Positions 42,733-51,911 of a DNA stretch of 64,000 nt are shown piece after piece; position 1 is the stretch's first letter; every line of letters starts with the position of its first letter. This DNA is from Allomyces macrogynus ATCC 38327 (Eukaryota > Blastocladiomycota > Blastocladiomycetes > Blastocladiales > Blastocladiaceae). The notes beneath the pieces are model-generated. The model was not told where the DNA came from. It saw only the letters and a list, made by a program, of their open reading frames with translations, and did no database searches. Made by a program: the position numbers and the translations under genes. The stretch lies in contig GG745356.1 in the NCBI GenBank assembly GCA_000151295.1, forward strand, positions 7,334-71,333, read 5' to 3'.

Positions 42733-43705
42733 ATGACGCACGCCTACATCCACGTTGAGTCGGCCGGGTACGCGTACCAGTATCTCCCAACCGCGCTTTG
42801 ATCTCGACACGACGACCCGAGCTGACCCGCACCCGCCCCCTCTGGATAGCCGCAAGCACGCTGCTCGCCCCGCCATCGTCGCCGCCGCGACGCGCCCGGC
42901 CACCGCGCGCGTGGAAGTCGTCGAGCAGGTCGTGTCGGCCCCGGCGGCCTACTACGTCGAGGAGCGCGTGCAGGTCGCTGAGCCACGCACGACGACGCAC
43001 TTCACGTTTGTCGAGCAGGTCGTGCAGCCGCGCACTGTCTCGATCCAGCAGTCGGCCAACGCCATTGGCGTGTTTGAGCAGGAGGCGCGCGTCTACGTGC
43101 CCCGCATTGAGGTCGCCGCTCCGCGCGTCGCCGTCGCTGAGGTCGCCGTTGCTGTCCCGGCCCGCCGCCACCGCCGCCGCGAGACGGTTCTCGTCGAGGA
43201 GATCGTTGCGGCCCCGCGCAAGCAGGTCATTGAGGTCGCTCCGCGCACGCAGTACGTCGAGGACGTCATCGCCGTCGCTCCCCGTACCCAGTACGTCGAG
43301 GAGGTCGTCGCCATTGACTCGCGCCGTGAGCGCCGCGCCGCGCGTCTCGCCCGCGAACTCGCCGCGTTCGACGCCGAGGTCGACTTTGTCGCCCCGACCG
43401 AGCTCGCCGTCCTCGAGGCCGCGGCGCGTCGCCAGCGCCGTGCTGCTCGCCACGCGCGCGAGACGGCCGTGCTCGTCGACACCGAGGTCGACTTTGTCGC
43501 GCCCGCTCGCACGTCGCGCCTGCTCGAGGAGGTCGTGGCAGTTGAGTCTGCTGCGGCTGCGCGTCGCGAGGCGCGTCGCCAGCGCCGTGCCGCGCAGGCG
43601 GCCGCGGTCGCCGACGCGATTGCGATTGATGAGTTTGCGACGTCGGCGCACGTGTTCCCGGAGGTGACCGAGATCGATGTCGTTGCGCCCCGCCGCTACC
43701 TGTAA
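42733..43705 (+). CDS. Unknown Val/Arg/Glu/Ala-rich repeat protein (pair member 2)
   Basis: Exons 42733-42767 and 42850-43705 are separated by a phase-2 intron (GTACGC..GGATAG) and give a 296-residue protein starting MTHAYIHVESAG and ending VVAPRRYL. The middle alternates VEEVV-type strands and basic patches (YVEERVQVAEP, FVEQVVQPRTV, APRKQVIEVAPRTQYVEDVI, AVAPRTQYVEEVVAI). The C-terminal half has about three degenerate repeats of 36-40 residues built as R-R-x-R-R-A-A-R, a helix, then EVDFVAP, at about residues 190-290. There is no signal peptide, no membrane segment and no recognised family. It resembles the 37926 gene in composition and gene architecture rather than in alignable sequence. 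The strong GC3 bias supports high expression. Confidence 0.75.
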
Positions 43706-43777
43706 GCGCGAATGACGACGAGTGTGGGCTAAAGTGGGCCGATGGGATGGGGATGAGGTTGTGCAATCAGAAACATG

Positions 43778-43809
<32 letters not shown>

Positions 43810-44279
43810 TGCGATGTGATTGTTGGTGCTGGTTGCTGTCGCGTTGCGCCATCATGGATCAGTCAGGTCGGGTCAGACGTCGACAACGCATGTTGCGAGC
43901 TCATTCCGCAGCAAGTGTTGCGTGCTTCGCGTGCTCGATTATCGCTGCTAAACGCCTTCGAGAACGCGGCAATGGTGTTTGGTTCCTCCACGTTTTCAGT
44001 CTCAACGATCGGAGAGGATGTTGCGGCCATAAAGGACGATGTGGAAAGCGCGAGCTCGTGGCGCTGAGTGATTGCAGAAGCGTGGCGGAAGAAAACAGCA
44101 AGTCAAGAAATCAAAAGCGTTTTTACTGAAGGAACATCATCAAGACGTCATCAAAGATCAAATCCAAAACAAGAGCTGACAGGGACACGACACACGCTCA
44201 CGAGCATAAAAAAAGCCTCACCCGGCACGGAGCCAAGCGAGTAAAAAAACTGCCCACAAACGCGCGCGTTCATCGCCAC
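43706..44279. other. Convergent intergenic region with T29 tract
   Basis: A 29-base T run (43778-43806) lies about 70 bp after the end of the repeat-protein gene. The remaining sequence should hold the 3' UTRs of that gene and of INO1. No gene was recognised. Confidence 0.5.
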
Positions 44280-45890
44280 TTAGTGGAAGCACTTCCACTC
44301 GAGGTTGGCCTCATTGTTGACGGGCAACCCAACGAGCGCGCGCAGGAATGCCTCAAGCCCAGCACGCTGGCGCGGCAGCGAGTTGATGACAGGCGTGCCC
44401 TGCGGGACGAGCGGGGCCTTGAGCATGTAAGACAGCGGCGAGAGGACCGCGTGCAGCGAGTCAAACTCGCGCATGGCCTCAGTCTTGAACGTCACACGCG
44501 AGAGCAGCTCGCCGAGCACGACGAGGTCAATGATGAGCGGCGAGGCCAGCAGCGAGTCCTCGCACGTGTTGAACATGGAGAGCGTGTTGCGGCCGCCCAT
44601 GAAGATCTCGTTGTAGTACTCGTCGAGCGCGCGCTTCGAGTCGCCGACAGCCGGCACGTACTTGATCACGACAACGTGGTCCGGGTGCTCGTTGGTCTTG
44701 GCGTCGTAGAGAATGTGGTTGGCGGCCACCATGTCGTCGACGACTGACGACTTGGAAATTTCCTTGGACCGGAACTGCTTGTGCTCCGACAGGTTCTTGC
44801 CGTCGTTGTTGCCGAGATGGTTGTAGGATGCAATCGACAGGGGCTTGATGCCCGCGTTCACGAGGAAATCCACAATGACCGACTTGACCTTGGTCTGGCC
44901 CGACTTGAAGTCGTCGCCGCCCAAGTGCACGCGGTGGCGCTCGGCGAGCTCGAGCACGCCGGGCACAAACGTGTTCTGCGGCGACCCGTTGATGAAGGTG
45001 TGCCCTTCGAGGATCGAGGCCACGGCAAAGACGGTCGACGGAGCAATCTCGGCCTCGGACCGGCGAATCGCCGCCAAAATGTTATCGGCCGTGTCGTTGA
45101 CGCCCGTCTGCACCTCGGCAAACCGCTCCGTGTTGGCCGTCCACAGAATCACGAGCTTGTCGAGCCCGTGCGCGGCCTTGAACTCGCGCATGTCGCGGCG
45201 CACCTGCTCGAGATGCGCCTGCTTGTCGGCGCCCGGGATCACATTATCAGCGCGATCCTCTTGGTTGGCGGCAATGAAGTCGGGGTAGTAGACCGACGGC
45301 AGCGGCTTGAGCGCACGCATCTCGTCGCGCACCTGGCGTCGGAGGTCCGGGTCGAGCACGCGCGCGCGGTCCATGGCGTCGGCGAGGTTGTGGCCCGAAA
45401 TGTCCCAGCCGCCGAGGACAAAGTCGTTCGGGTGGACCATGGGCAGCATGTCGTGCAGCGGCACAAACACCTCCTTGGTCTCGTCGTCGGCATCGACGCC
45501 GAGCTTGACGGTCGAGGCCATGACTAGCGAGCCATAGTAGTTGGCCTGCTGCACGCCCTCGCGCGTCTCCCACGCGAGCGACTGACGGTTGGCAATAATC
45601 GACGCCGTCAACGTCGACCCGTTGTTGCCGCCCCACCCGACGAGCATGACGCCGAGACGCGGGACCGTCGACGAGGTCGCAAACTCGTACGTCTTGGTCA
45701 CGGGCTCGGCGCGATACTGGCCGTTGGGCAGCTTGTGCACCTTGGTCGTCGAATAGTCGTACTTGGAGTGGATGGTGCCGTTGGCGACCGTCACGTTGGG
45801 CGCGGCGACGACGATCTTGGGCGCGGTGGCCTGCTGCTGCTGCGCGGCGGCGGCGGCAGCGTGGAACTCGGCGTTGGCGGGCGGGCACAT
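44280..45890 (-). CDS. INO1: Inositol-3-phosphate synthase
   Basis: This cytosolic NAD-dependent enzyme converts glucose 6-phosphate to inositol 3-phosphate, the rate-limiting step of inositol synthesis. It is a single intronless frame of 536 residues from [20 protein letters not shown] (start at 45890) to LEWKCFH. Conserved parts: the NAD-binding loop [131 protein letters not shown] and [17 protein letters not shown]. Yeast Ino1 has 533 residues, so the length agrees. The frame is open 36 codons further upstream, but the chosen Met fits relatives better. The Gln/Ala-rich N-terminus is variable in the family. No break was seen. Confidence 0.97.
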   Translation of the reverse strand: MCPPANAEFHAAAAAAQQQQATAPKIVVAAPNVTVANGTIHSKYDYSTTKVHKLPNGQYRAEPVTKTYEFATSSTVPRLGVMLVGWGGNNGSTLTASIIANRQSLAWETREGVQQANYYGSLVMASTVKLGVDADDETKEVFVPLHDMLPMVHPNDFVLGGWDISGHNLADAMDRARVLDPDLRRQVRDEMRALKPLPSVYYPDFIAANQEDRADNVIPGADKQAHLEQVRRDMREFKAAHGLDKLVILWTANTERFAEVQTGVNDTADNILAAIRRSEAEIAPSTVFAVASILEGHTFINGSPQNTFVPGVLELAERHRVHLGGDDFKSGQTKVKSVIVDFLVNAGIKPLSIASYNHLGNNDGKNLSEHKQFRSKEISKSSVVDDMVAANHILYDAKTNEHPDHVVVIKYVPAVGDSKRALDEYYNEIFMGGRNTLSMFNTCEDSLLASPLIIDLVVLGELLSRVTFKTEAMREFDSLHAVLSPLSYMLKAPLVPQGTPVINSLPRQRAGLEAFLRALVGLPVNNEANLEWKCFH

Positions 45891-47500
45891 GGCGGCGAGT
45901 TGAGTTGGTTGGTTCGGGATTTGGTAGGGAACGCGTGCTGGAGGAACACGCGCGCCGGAATGGAAAAGTAGTCGTCGCTTAGGGTGCTCTGATTTCACCA
46001 GCGGCCCGGCGGCTTCCGCGCTATTCGCCGTGAAGAGGAACGAACGGGAGCAAGGTGGTCAGCCGTGGTTCGCGTGTGCGAGCGGGATGAAAAAAATGGG
46101 AGCCATCTCGTGTGATCCGTACGTGAGCGTTGTGCGACGAGAAGAGGTGGTTGGAGAACAGCTTGACGACAAGCAAACGGTGGTTCCCGGGCCAAGGAGG
46201 GCGAGGGGAAGCACCGGCGGTGGGGAATGGAACGGGGCTCGAGGCGCGCGAGGCGAGTCGAGGCACGGGCGGGTAGGTGGTGGAGGACGGTGAGCTCGGT
46301 GTCGGCGGGCGGGAACAGGTTCCAGCGGGCAGGTTGGCCAGGCGGGAAGCTGAAGTGCAGACGGTGAGCGCGGAGGGGAGAGCAAGAGCGGTCGCGGGGT
46401 TGGTGCCGGCTTTATAGGGACCACGGTGCAGGCCAAGGCCAAGGCCAAGGCCAAGGCACGCGCGCGTGAGCTAGCAAGCCGGGCCCTGCCGCGGGATTGG
46501 ATTGCGAGTTGGGGCGTTGGCGATTGCACTTCCAGGCTTCTGGCAAGATCGCCGCCGCGGCCGGATGCGCTTCATCATCCTCGAGGCGCACGCCAACGTG
46601 CAGGGTTCTCGATGCCGTTCCCGCCGGCTTTCTAGATCGATGACAGGCCTTGGCGCCCCCGCCAGGGCCGGGTGGAGGAGGCCCAGAGGAGGAGGCGCAC
46701 GCTGATCAGGTCGGTCATCATTGTTTCTGATCCCGCGTGGCGAGGCCGGGCCGGCGGGACGACGGGTACGCGCCAGTCAAGGGTGGACCGGCCGGGAGAC
46801 TTGAGTTGTGCGCGACGTGCGCCTCAGGCAAAGGTGCGTGCGCCGTTGAGGGGTGAGATGGTCGTGCCGTCCGAGACGCTGTCGTGCCGTTGTCTTTCGC
46901 GACGGGTTGTCGGCCGCTACGGCGGCGGCGGTGGACAGGCGGTGGCTGAGACATGCCACGGCCATCGGCGAGCTTCCAGGCCGAGCCACGCCGTGACCAT
47001 GGCGTCATTTTAGACAGTGTTTTTCGGCCACGTCACAGAACGTGCGAAATGAGCGCATGCAAATCGTAGGAATGTCACGGGGCCGCGGCACACGGGATTT
47101 TATCACAGCCATCAGATTTGGCCTGCAAACGCCAGCTAACGGTGAGCCGCCAGGGTCTACCCAACAGGAGACCACCCAACTTTGCCGTCGCGTCGACGAC
47201 GAGGACCACGCTCGACACGACGGCAACGAGCCGCAACCACTTGCCGCAACGCGACCGGCAACCCTGTGAGCGCGCGGCCGAGACCAGAAAAGACCACGCA
47301 ACGGCATCGACAGGCGTTGCCTCCCAATTATTGATCACGACCCCATCGATGGCCCGCGCGCGACCCACGGGATACCGCCCACAGATCGTCTGATTGCATC
47401 CACCTGCGCCCGTGGCAACGCTCGCTCGCCTGCTCCATTTATATTCTCGCGTGCCCCTCGGCCGCTCGTGGTTCTCGGTCTCGCAACTCGTTCGTCAACC
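45891..47500. promoter_or_regulatory. Divergent upstream region (INO1 / phytochelatin synthase)
   Basis: About 1.6 kb contain no gene I can support. A GGCCAA hexamer tandem repeat (about 46432-46457) adjoins a minus-strand CTATAAAG (46410-46417), which could be a distal INO1 TATA box. TTTATATT near 47438-47445 lies about 60 bp before the phytochelatin synthase ATG. Both are tentative. Confidence 0.4.
46432..46457 (+). repeat. GGCCAA hexanucleotide tandem repeat
   Basis: About four consecutive copies of GGCCAA occur upstream of INO1, directly next to a possible TATA element on the INO1 strand. Confidence 0.7.
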
Positions 47501-49396
47501 ATGTTGTCGTCCGTGCCAGCTGCCGCCATGGCCCGCCCGCTCCTCACACGCCAGTCGCGCTGGCTGCCCGCGCGCGCCTCGTTCCTGCTCACGACCCGTC
47601 CCGCTGTGCGGTCCCTCGCGTCGTGCACGCGATGCGGCTCGCACGACCCGTGCCCGTCCAACAACGTGCCCTCGGCCGCTTGCCCGCCGCCGTCCTTGCT
47701 CGGCCTCAGCCCATCGCCCATGTCCAACTTGCTCGCGTCGACGCAACCACCATTGATCGCACCCGCTCCACCTGCCGAGCCCGCGACCGCTGCTGCGACC
47801 GCCGCCGCACGCCGTGCCCGCACGCTTCTTGACGAACAGACGCAGTTGCTGCAAACGACATTTTACCGGCGCCCGTTACCAGCGTCACTGACGTCCTTCA
47901 CGTCGCCCGAGGGGAAACGGCTGTTCAAGGAGTCGCTGAAGCTCGGGTTCTCGGAAAATTACTTTTCGCTGGCCGCCACGTTTACCACGCAGTCGGAGCC
48001 AGCCTATTGCGGGCTCGGGTCGCTGGCCATGGTGCTCAATGCGCTTGAAGTGGATCCAAAAAAGCGGTGGAAGGGCGGGTGGCGGTGGTATTCGGACGAG
48101 ATGCTCGAATGCTGTGCGCCATTGGACGTGGTACGTTTGGTGTCGCCTTGGAGCGCTTATCTGGTTGAAAGCAAGCATCCTAACCGCTTTTCCGTCCAAC
48201 AGATCCGCAAAAAGGGCATCACCTTCAAGGAATTCGCATGCATCGCCAAATGCAACGGTCTGTCGGTCATTGCCAAACAGGCCGACCACGTCACGTTCGA
48301 CGAGTTCGAGCACGACTTGCGCGCGTGCACGTCCAACGCCTTCCCAACCGAAACGCACATGGTCGTCTCGTTCTCGCGCAAATCGCTCGGGCAAACTGGC
48401 GACGGCCACTTCTCGCCCGTCACGTCCTACCACCCGGCCGACGGGAAAGTGCTCGTGCTTGATACGGCGCGGTTCAAGTACCCGTCGTATTACGTCGCCG
48501 TCAAGCAGCTCTACGAGGCCATGCTGCCGAACGACCCGGAAACGGGACTGCCGAGGGGGTACTGTCTCCTGCAACGGCGGGCGGATCCGGGGGTCGCGGA
48601 TATGGCCGCGGCTGTCTCGGCGACCGCCGCCACTGCTGTTCCTCCGATGCCAGTCGATGTGGCCCCGGCGCTCCCGCTGTGCCAGGTGCGCAACACCGAT
48701 ACGCGCGACGCGTCCTGGGTGCGTGTCGCGCGCGTGTTTTGCGCTCACGTGCCGCGGGCCATTGCCGCGTCCGCGCCCTTACACGACGCATCGCGGCACC
48801 CGCAGATGCTGGTCGCGCCCTTGGTCGCACGGATGCTCGGCGCGATCCCGCCGACGTTTGATGTCGGGTTCACGGCCCCCGGGATCGACCGCACGGCGGC
48901 ACCGAGTCTGCAGACGGCGATCGCCGACGCGCACATCAAGCGCGGCCGCGCGTTGGTCGCAATGGTCACGGCACACCCGTTGTACGCGATCGTCTGTGAC
49001 GTGCTGGCGGGCCGGAACCCCGCCGCCGCCGGTGACGAGGAAGCACATACGCACGGCCCCGTCTCCCCCGTTCGTGGCCACGTCGGCGACCAGCGGCTGC
49101 AGCGGTGGGCGCAGGTGAATGCGGGACCCGCGTCGGCGCCCGCCATGGCGGGACCGGTTGCGGCGACGATTTTGTTGTTGAGTATGCCGCGCGAGGCGTA
49201 TGTCCGTGCGACGCCCAAGGCGGTTTATGCGGCGTTTGAGGGGGTGCGGGCACGTGCCGCACTCGAGGGGCCGCTCAAGCATGAGGTGGAGCGGATTCAT
49301 GATCAGTTGCAGTCGCTCACGCACGAGTATTGCGCGTGTGATGCGGCGGCGCCGGGGCGCGAAGGCGGGAGGTATACGGGCGCGTGCAAGTTGTGA
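47501..49396 (+). CDS. Phytochelatin synthase, possibly mitochondrial
   Basis: Phytochelatin synthase is a papain-like transpeptidase that builds (gammaGlu-Cys)n peptides from glutathione for heavy-metal binding. The catalytic domain begins FYRRPLPASLTSF. Catalytic Cys is in SEPAYCGLGSLAMVLNALEV, followed by DPKKRWKGGWRWYSDEMLEC, the catalytic His in GDGHFSPV and the Asp in VLDTARFKYPSYYV. A 72-nt in-frame intron (48131-48202, GTACGT..CAACAG, branch-like CTAAC) joins PLDV to IRKKGITFKEF. Without it the product is about 607 residues. The start at 47501 gives MLSSVPAAAMARPLLTRQSR and a further Arg-rich, acid-poor 40 residues, which look like a mitochondrial presequence. A linker of about 75 residues follows. 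The C-terminal 290 residues are variable in this family. The gene is intact and ends 35 bp before an assembly gap. Confidence 0.93.
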   Translation: MLSSVPAAAMARPLLTRQSRWLPARASFLLTTRPAVRSLASCTRCGSHDPCPSNNVPSAACPPPSLLGLSPSPMSNLLASTQPPLIAPAPPAEPATAAATAAARRARTLLDEQTQLLQTTFYRRPLPASLTSFTSPEGKRLFKESLKLGFSENYFSLAATFTTQSEPAYCGLGSLAMVLNALEVDPKKRWKGGWRWYSDEMLECCAPLDVVRLVSPWSAYLVESKHPNRFSVQQIRKKGITFKEFACIAKCNGLSVIAKQADHVTFDEFEHDLRACTSNAFPTETHMVVSFSRKSLGQTGDGHFSPVTSYHPADGKVLVLDTARFKYPSYYVAVKQLYEAMLPNDPETGLPRGYCLLQRRADPGVADMAAAVSATAATAVPPMPVDVAPALPLCQVRNTDTRDASWVRVARVFCAHVPRAIAASAPLHDASRHPQMLVAPLVARMLGAIPPTFDVGFTAPGIDRTAAPSLQTAIADAHIKRGRALVAMVTAHPLYAIVCDVLAGRNPAAAGDEEAHTHGPVSPVRGHVGDQRLQRWAQVNAGPASAPAMAGPVAATILLLSMPREAYVRATPKAVYAAFEGVRARAALEGPLKHEVERIHDQLQSLTHEYCACDAAAPGREGGRYTGACKL

Positions 49397-49431
49397 GGAT
49401 TTGGGCGAGGAGGGGAGATTTACTTGATTGC

Positions 49432-49633
49432 NNNNNNNNNNNNNNNNNNNNNNNNNNNNNNNNNNNNNNNNNNNNNNNNNNNNNNNNNNNNNNNNNNNNN
49501 NNNNNNNNNNNNNNNNNNNNNNNNNNNNNNNNNNNNNNNNNNNNNNNNNNNNNNNNNNNNNNNNNNNNNNNNNNNNNNNNNNNNNNNNNNNNNNNNNNNN
49601 NNNNNNNNNNNNNNNNNNNNNNNNNNNNNNNNN
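49432..49633. other. Assembly gap (202 N)
   Basis: A run of unknown bases. Its true length is unknown and anything could be missing here. Confidence 1.
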
Positions 49634-50147
49634 GTGTATTCGATCAGATGTGGCACGCTGACAATACGCTCCAGCACGGCAGCCCTCCCTCCTTTTCGAT
49701 CGCAGCAAACGGACGTGCAATCCCTTCTTGCCCGCGCACGATGGCGCAACCAACCACAAGCCGGGCGCAGCGCGCATGTGGCCGATTCCGCAAGCGACAG
49801 CGCCGATCGCGAGCCCACGCGGTTGGGCGACGAGGACGAGTTCGTGGAATGGAGGACACGCAAGCTTTGCGCTGCCATCATGTCGATCGACACGGAAACC
49901 ATCTCGACACCAGTCTCGACGACGAATGAACGCGTTGGCTCCGGCGACGATCGAAACGAGCCCGACACAGACACGCGCGACGTGGTCGGCAGGGATTGAA
50001 ATCGCGGCGGGCCGTCGCTCCCTCTCTCTGGTCGCTTCTCCACCGGCACGCGCCAAGACACGCACGGTCCAAGGCAAGCCCGAATGCTTCTTGCTAGCTC
50101 GCTCGCTCGCGTGAACCAAGTCCAAGGCTAGGCGACCCCAGACAAAA
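49634..50147. promoter_or_regulatory. Upstream region of the b561 gene
   Basis: Between the gap and the b561 start no gene is seen. The last bases before ATG 50148 are GACAAAAATG. Confidence 0.4.
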
Positions 50148-50904
50148 ATGTCCAACGCCATTGTCTCGATCCCGCCCTCTCCGGGCCCCGACGACTCGGC
50201 CTACGACGACACCGTCCCGACCGAAACCACGCCCATCCTCGGCGGCCTGCCGCGCAGCAGCAACTATGACATCACCAGCCTGTCGCTCGCGGCGCGAACG
50301 CACCTGGCCGGTCTCGCCGCGGTCGTTGTCCTCGCCTTGACAGTGTCCATCACCGTCTGGACGCGCATCATCACCGACGTCGGTTTTGGGGACCTCTACG
50401 CGTGGCACCCGCTGCTCATGTCGACGGCCGCGACGCTTTTCGTCACGGCGATCGCCGTCGCGCAAGCCAAACCCGTCTTTCTCCGCGGCCTGCCGCTCCC
50501 CGGTCTGCGCAATTTTCGCCCGACGGTCCTGCACGGGTACATTGCGGGCACCGCCATCGCGTTCGCCGTTGCCGCGCTCATTGTCATCATTCGCGTCAAG
50601 TCGTTGGGGGGCGAAGACCAGTTCAGTTCGCCGCATGGGATTGCCGGGCTGGTCGCTGTGATCTTGGCAGCGCTGCAGGCGGCGGGCGGGGTCGCGCTAC
50701 GTACGGCGCAGCCGGGCCAGGCGTGGGTCAAGCAGGTGCGGTCCGTGCACCGTAATGCGGGCTACGTGGTCGCCGCGGCGCTCGCCGTCCCGTTGTGGTT
50801 CGGAATCGAGTACTTGGATGCGGGCGAGGGGGCCACAGCCGTGGTTGCGCGCCGCGTGGGGTGCGGCGCTCGCGATTGTCGCGGCGCGCGCTCTGCTGCG
50901 CTGA
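50148..50904 (+). CDS. Cytochrome b561-domain membrane protein, frame change near the end
   Basis: b561 proteins are six-helix membrane hemoproteins that pass electrons, usually from ascorbate, across membranes. After a polar N-terminus (MSNAIVSIPPSPG, a possible dileucine-like sorting region ETTPILGGL), helix 1 is LAGLAAVVVLALTVSITVW. The heme-ligand His pattern then follows: YAWHPLLMS, VLHGYIAGTAIAFAV, SPHGIAGLVAVILAALQ, SVHRNAGYVVAAALAVPLWF. The natural last helix (WLRAAWGAALAIVAARALLR, then TGA 50902-50904) lies one base out of frame; the shift most likely occurs in the GGGGG run near 50828-50832. Read without the shift, the frame runs on to 51020 with no helix. A single-base assembly error is the simplest explanation. 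The exact subfamily is not certain. Confidence 0.8.
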
Positions 50905-51020
50905 GAAGAGCAGATTCGCGCCGGCACGCGATGGACGCGCAGCAATGCGCGGCCCTGGCGGCCGACGCGGTGATGGTACCAGGTCGGAGGGTGGTTTTGA
51001 ACGGTTTCGTTGGCACATGA

Positions 51021-51911
51021 AGGTCGAATAATGGCAATGAAATGGCATTTTCCCCCACTTGATCGGACGCCGAGAAAGGCAGGTCACCCTGCGGTGGGCG
51101 GGGCGCGTGCGTGCACGTGTTCCTGTGCCGCACCGCAAGACCCGCCTTTCTCGCTCGCCTTGCTCGTTTTCGGGCAAGTCTGGAGCACCGTGTCGGCTGT
51201 GGAAGGATTTCCGCTTGCAACCGCACCAGTGCCAGCGCCATCGCGACCCCGCACCATCGTCGACGAGGAACACGCCAAACCGGCCGTAACTGCGTGCATT
51301 CGGCGCCGCGACGGCGCGACACTGCTGCCACGGCCAAGTTCTCAAGCGTCACCGCCAACAACGCTCGCTCCCGGCGCACCCAACGACCAATTGACGGCAT
51401 TCGCGAGGACAACCGACTTGGCCCGATTCGCACCGCTGTGCTCGCAGCCCGACGACTCGACTTGACGCCGTGTCTGGCCCGACCCGCTCCCGCGAGCATC
51501 GAGCGAGCATTTCGACCCGCACCCAACGGCACCTGCTCGACTTTGACGGCACCGACTCCTCTCAGCGACTTGTCTGCTGGTCGTTCTCGCCGCGCTCTGC
51601 TCGCTGACGGCCCCGTCCATGTCGATTGCGTCCCGCTGCACGTCATTTTGCCGTCTGCCGGACCCGCGATCCACTCCGCTCGTACCACGTCCACGCTGCT
51701 GCTTGCCCGCACGGCCGCAATTCCGACCCACGACACGCTCTCGCCGCTCGCTCTGCCGCTCACGCTGCCCCGCGACCGCGCCTAGTCGCTCTCGTTGTTT
51801 GTCATCGAACCCGTCCTTTTCTGCATTCCCCCACATCGTTCCGCGCGCACCCCCGGCGCCGCTTTCCATACCTTTCCTCCGTCCCTTCCGTCCTCGTCAA
51901 CATCTTTCACC
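51021..51911. promoter_or_regulatory. Upstream region of the CM1 protein gene
   Basis: No gene was recognised. The last 150 bases are CT-rich and end in TTTCACC before ATG 51912. Confidence 0.4.

Noticed and set aside
43778..43806. T29 tract as a transcription terminator
   Set aside because: Long T runs are Pol III signals only with a Pol III gene upstream. The preceding gene is a Pol II-type, TATA-driven coding gene and the tract is far longer than a Pol III terminator.
42728..43855. Minus-strand 375-codon open frame opposite the valine-rich repeat gene
   Set aside because: It is a shadow of strong GC3 codon bias on the plus strand. The plus-strand gene has a TATA box, a good splice structure and biased codons; the antisense frame has none of these.
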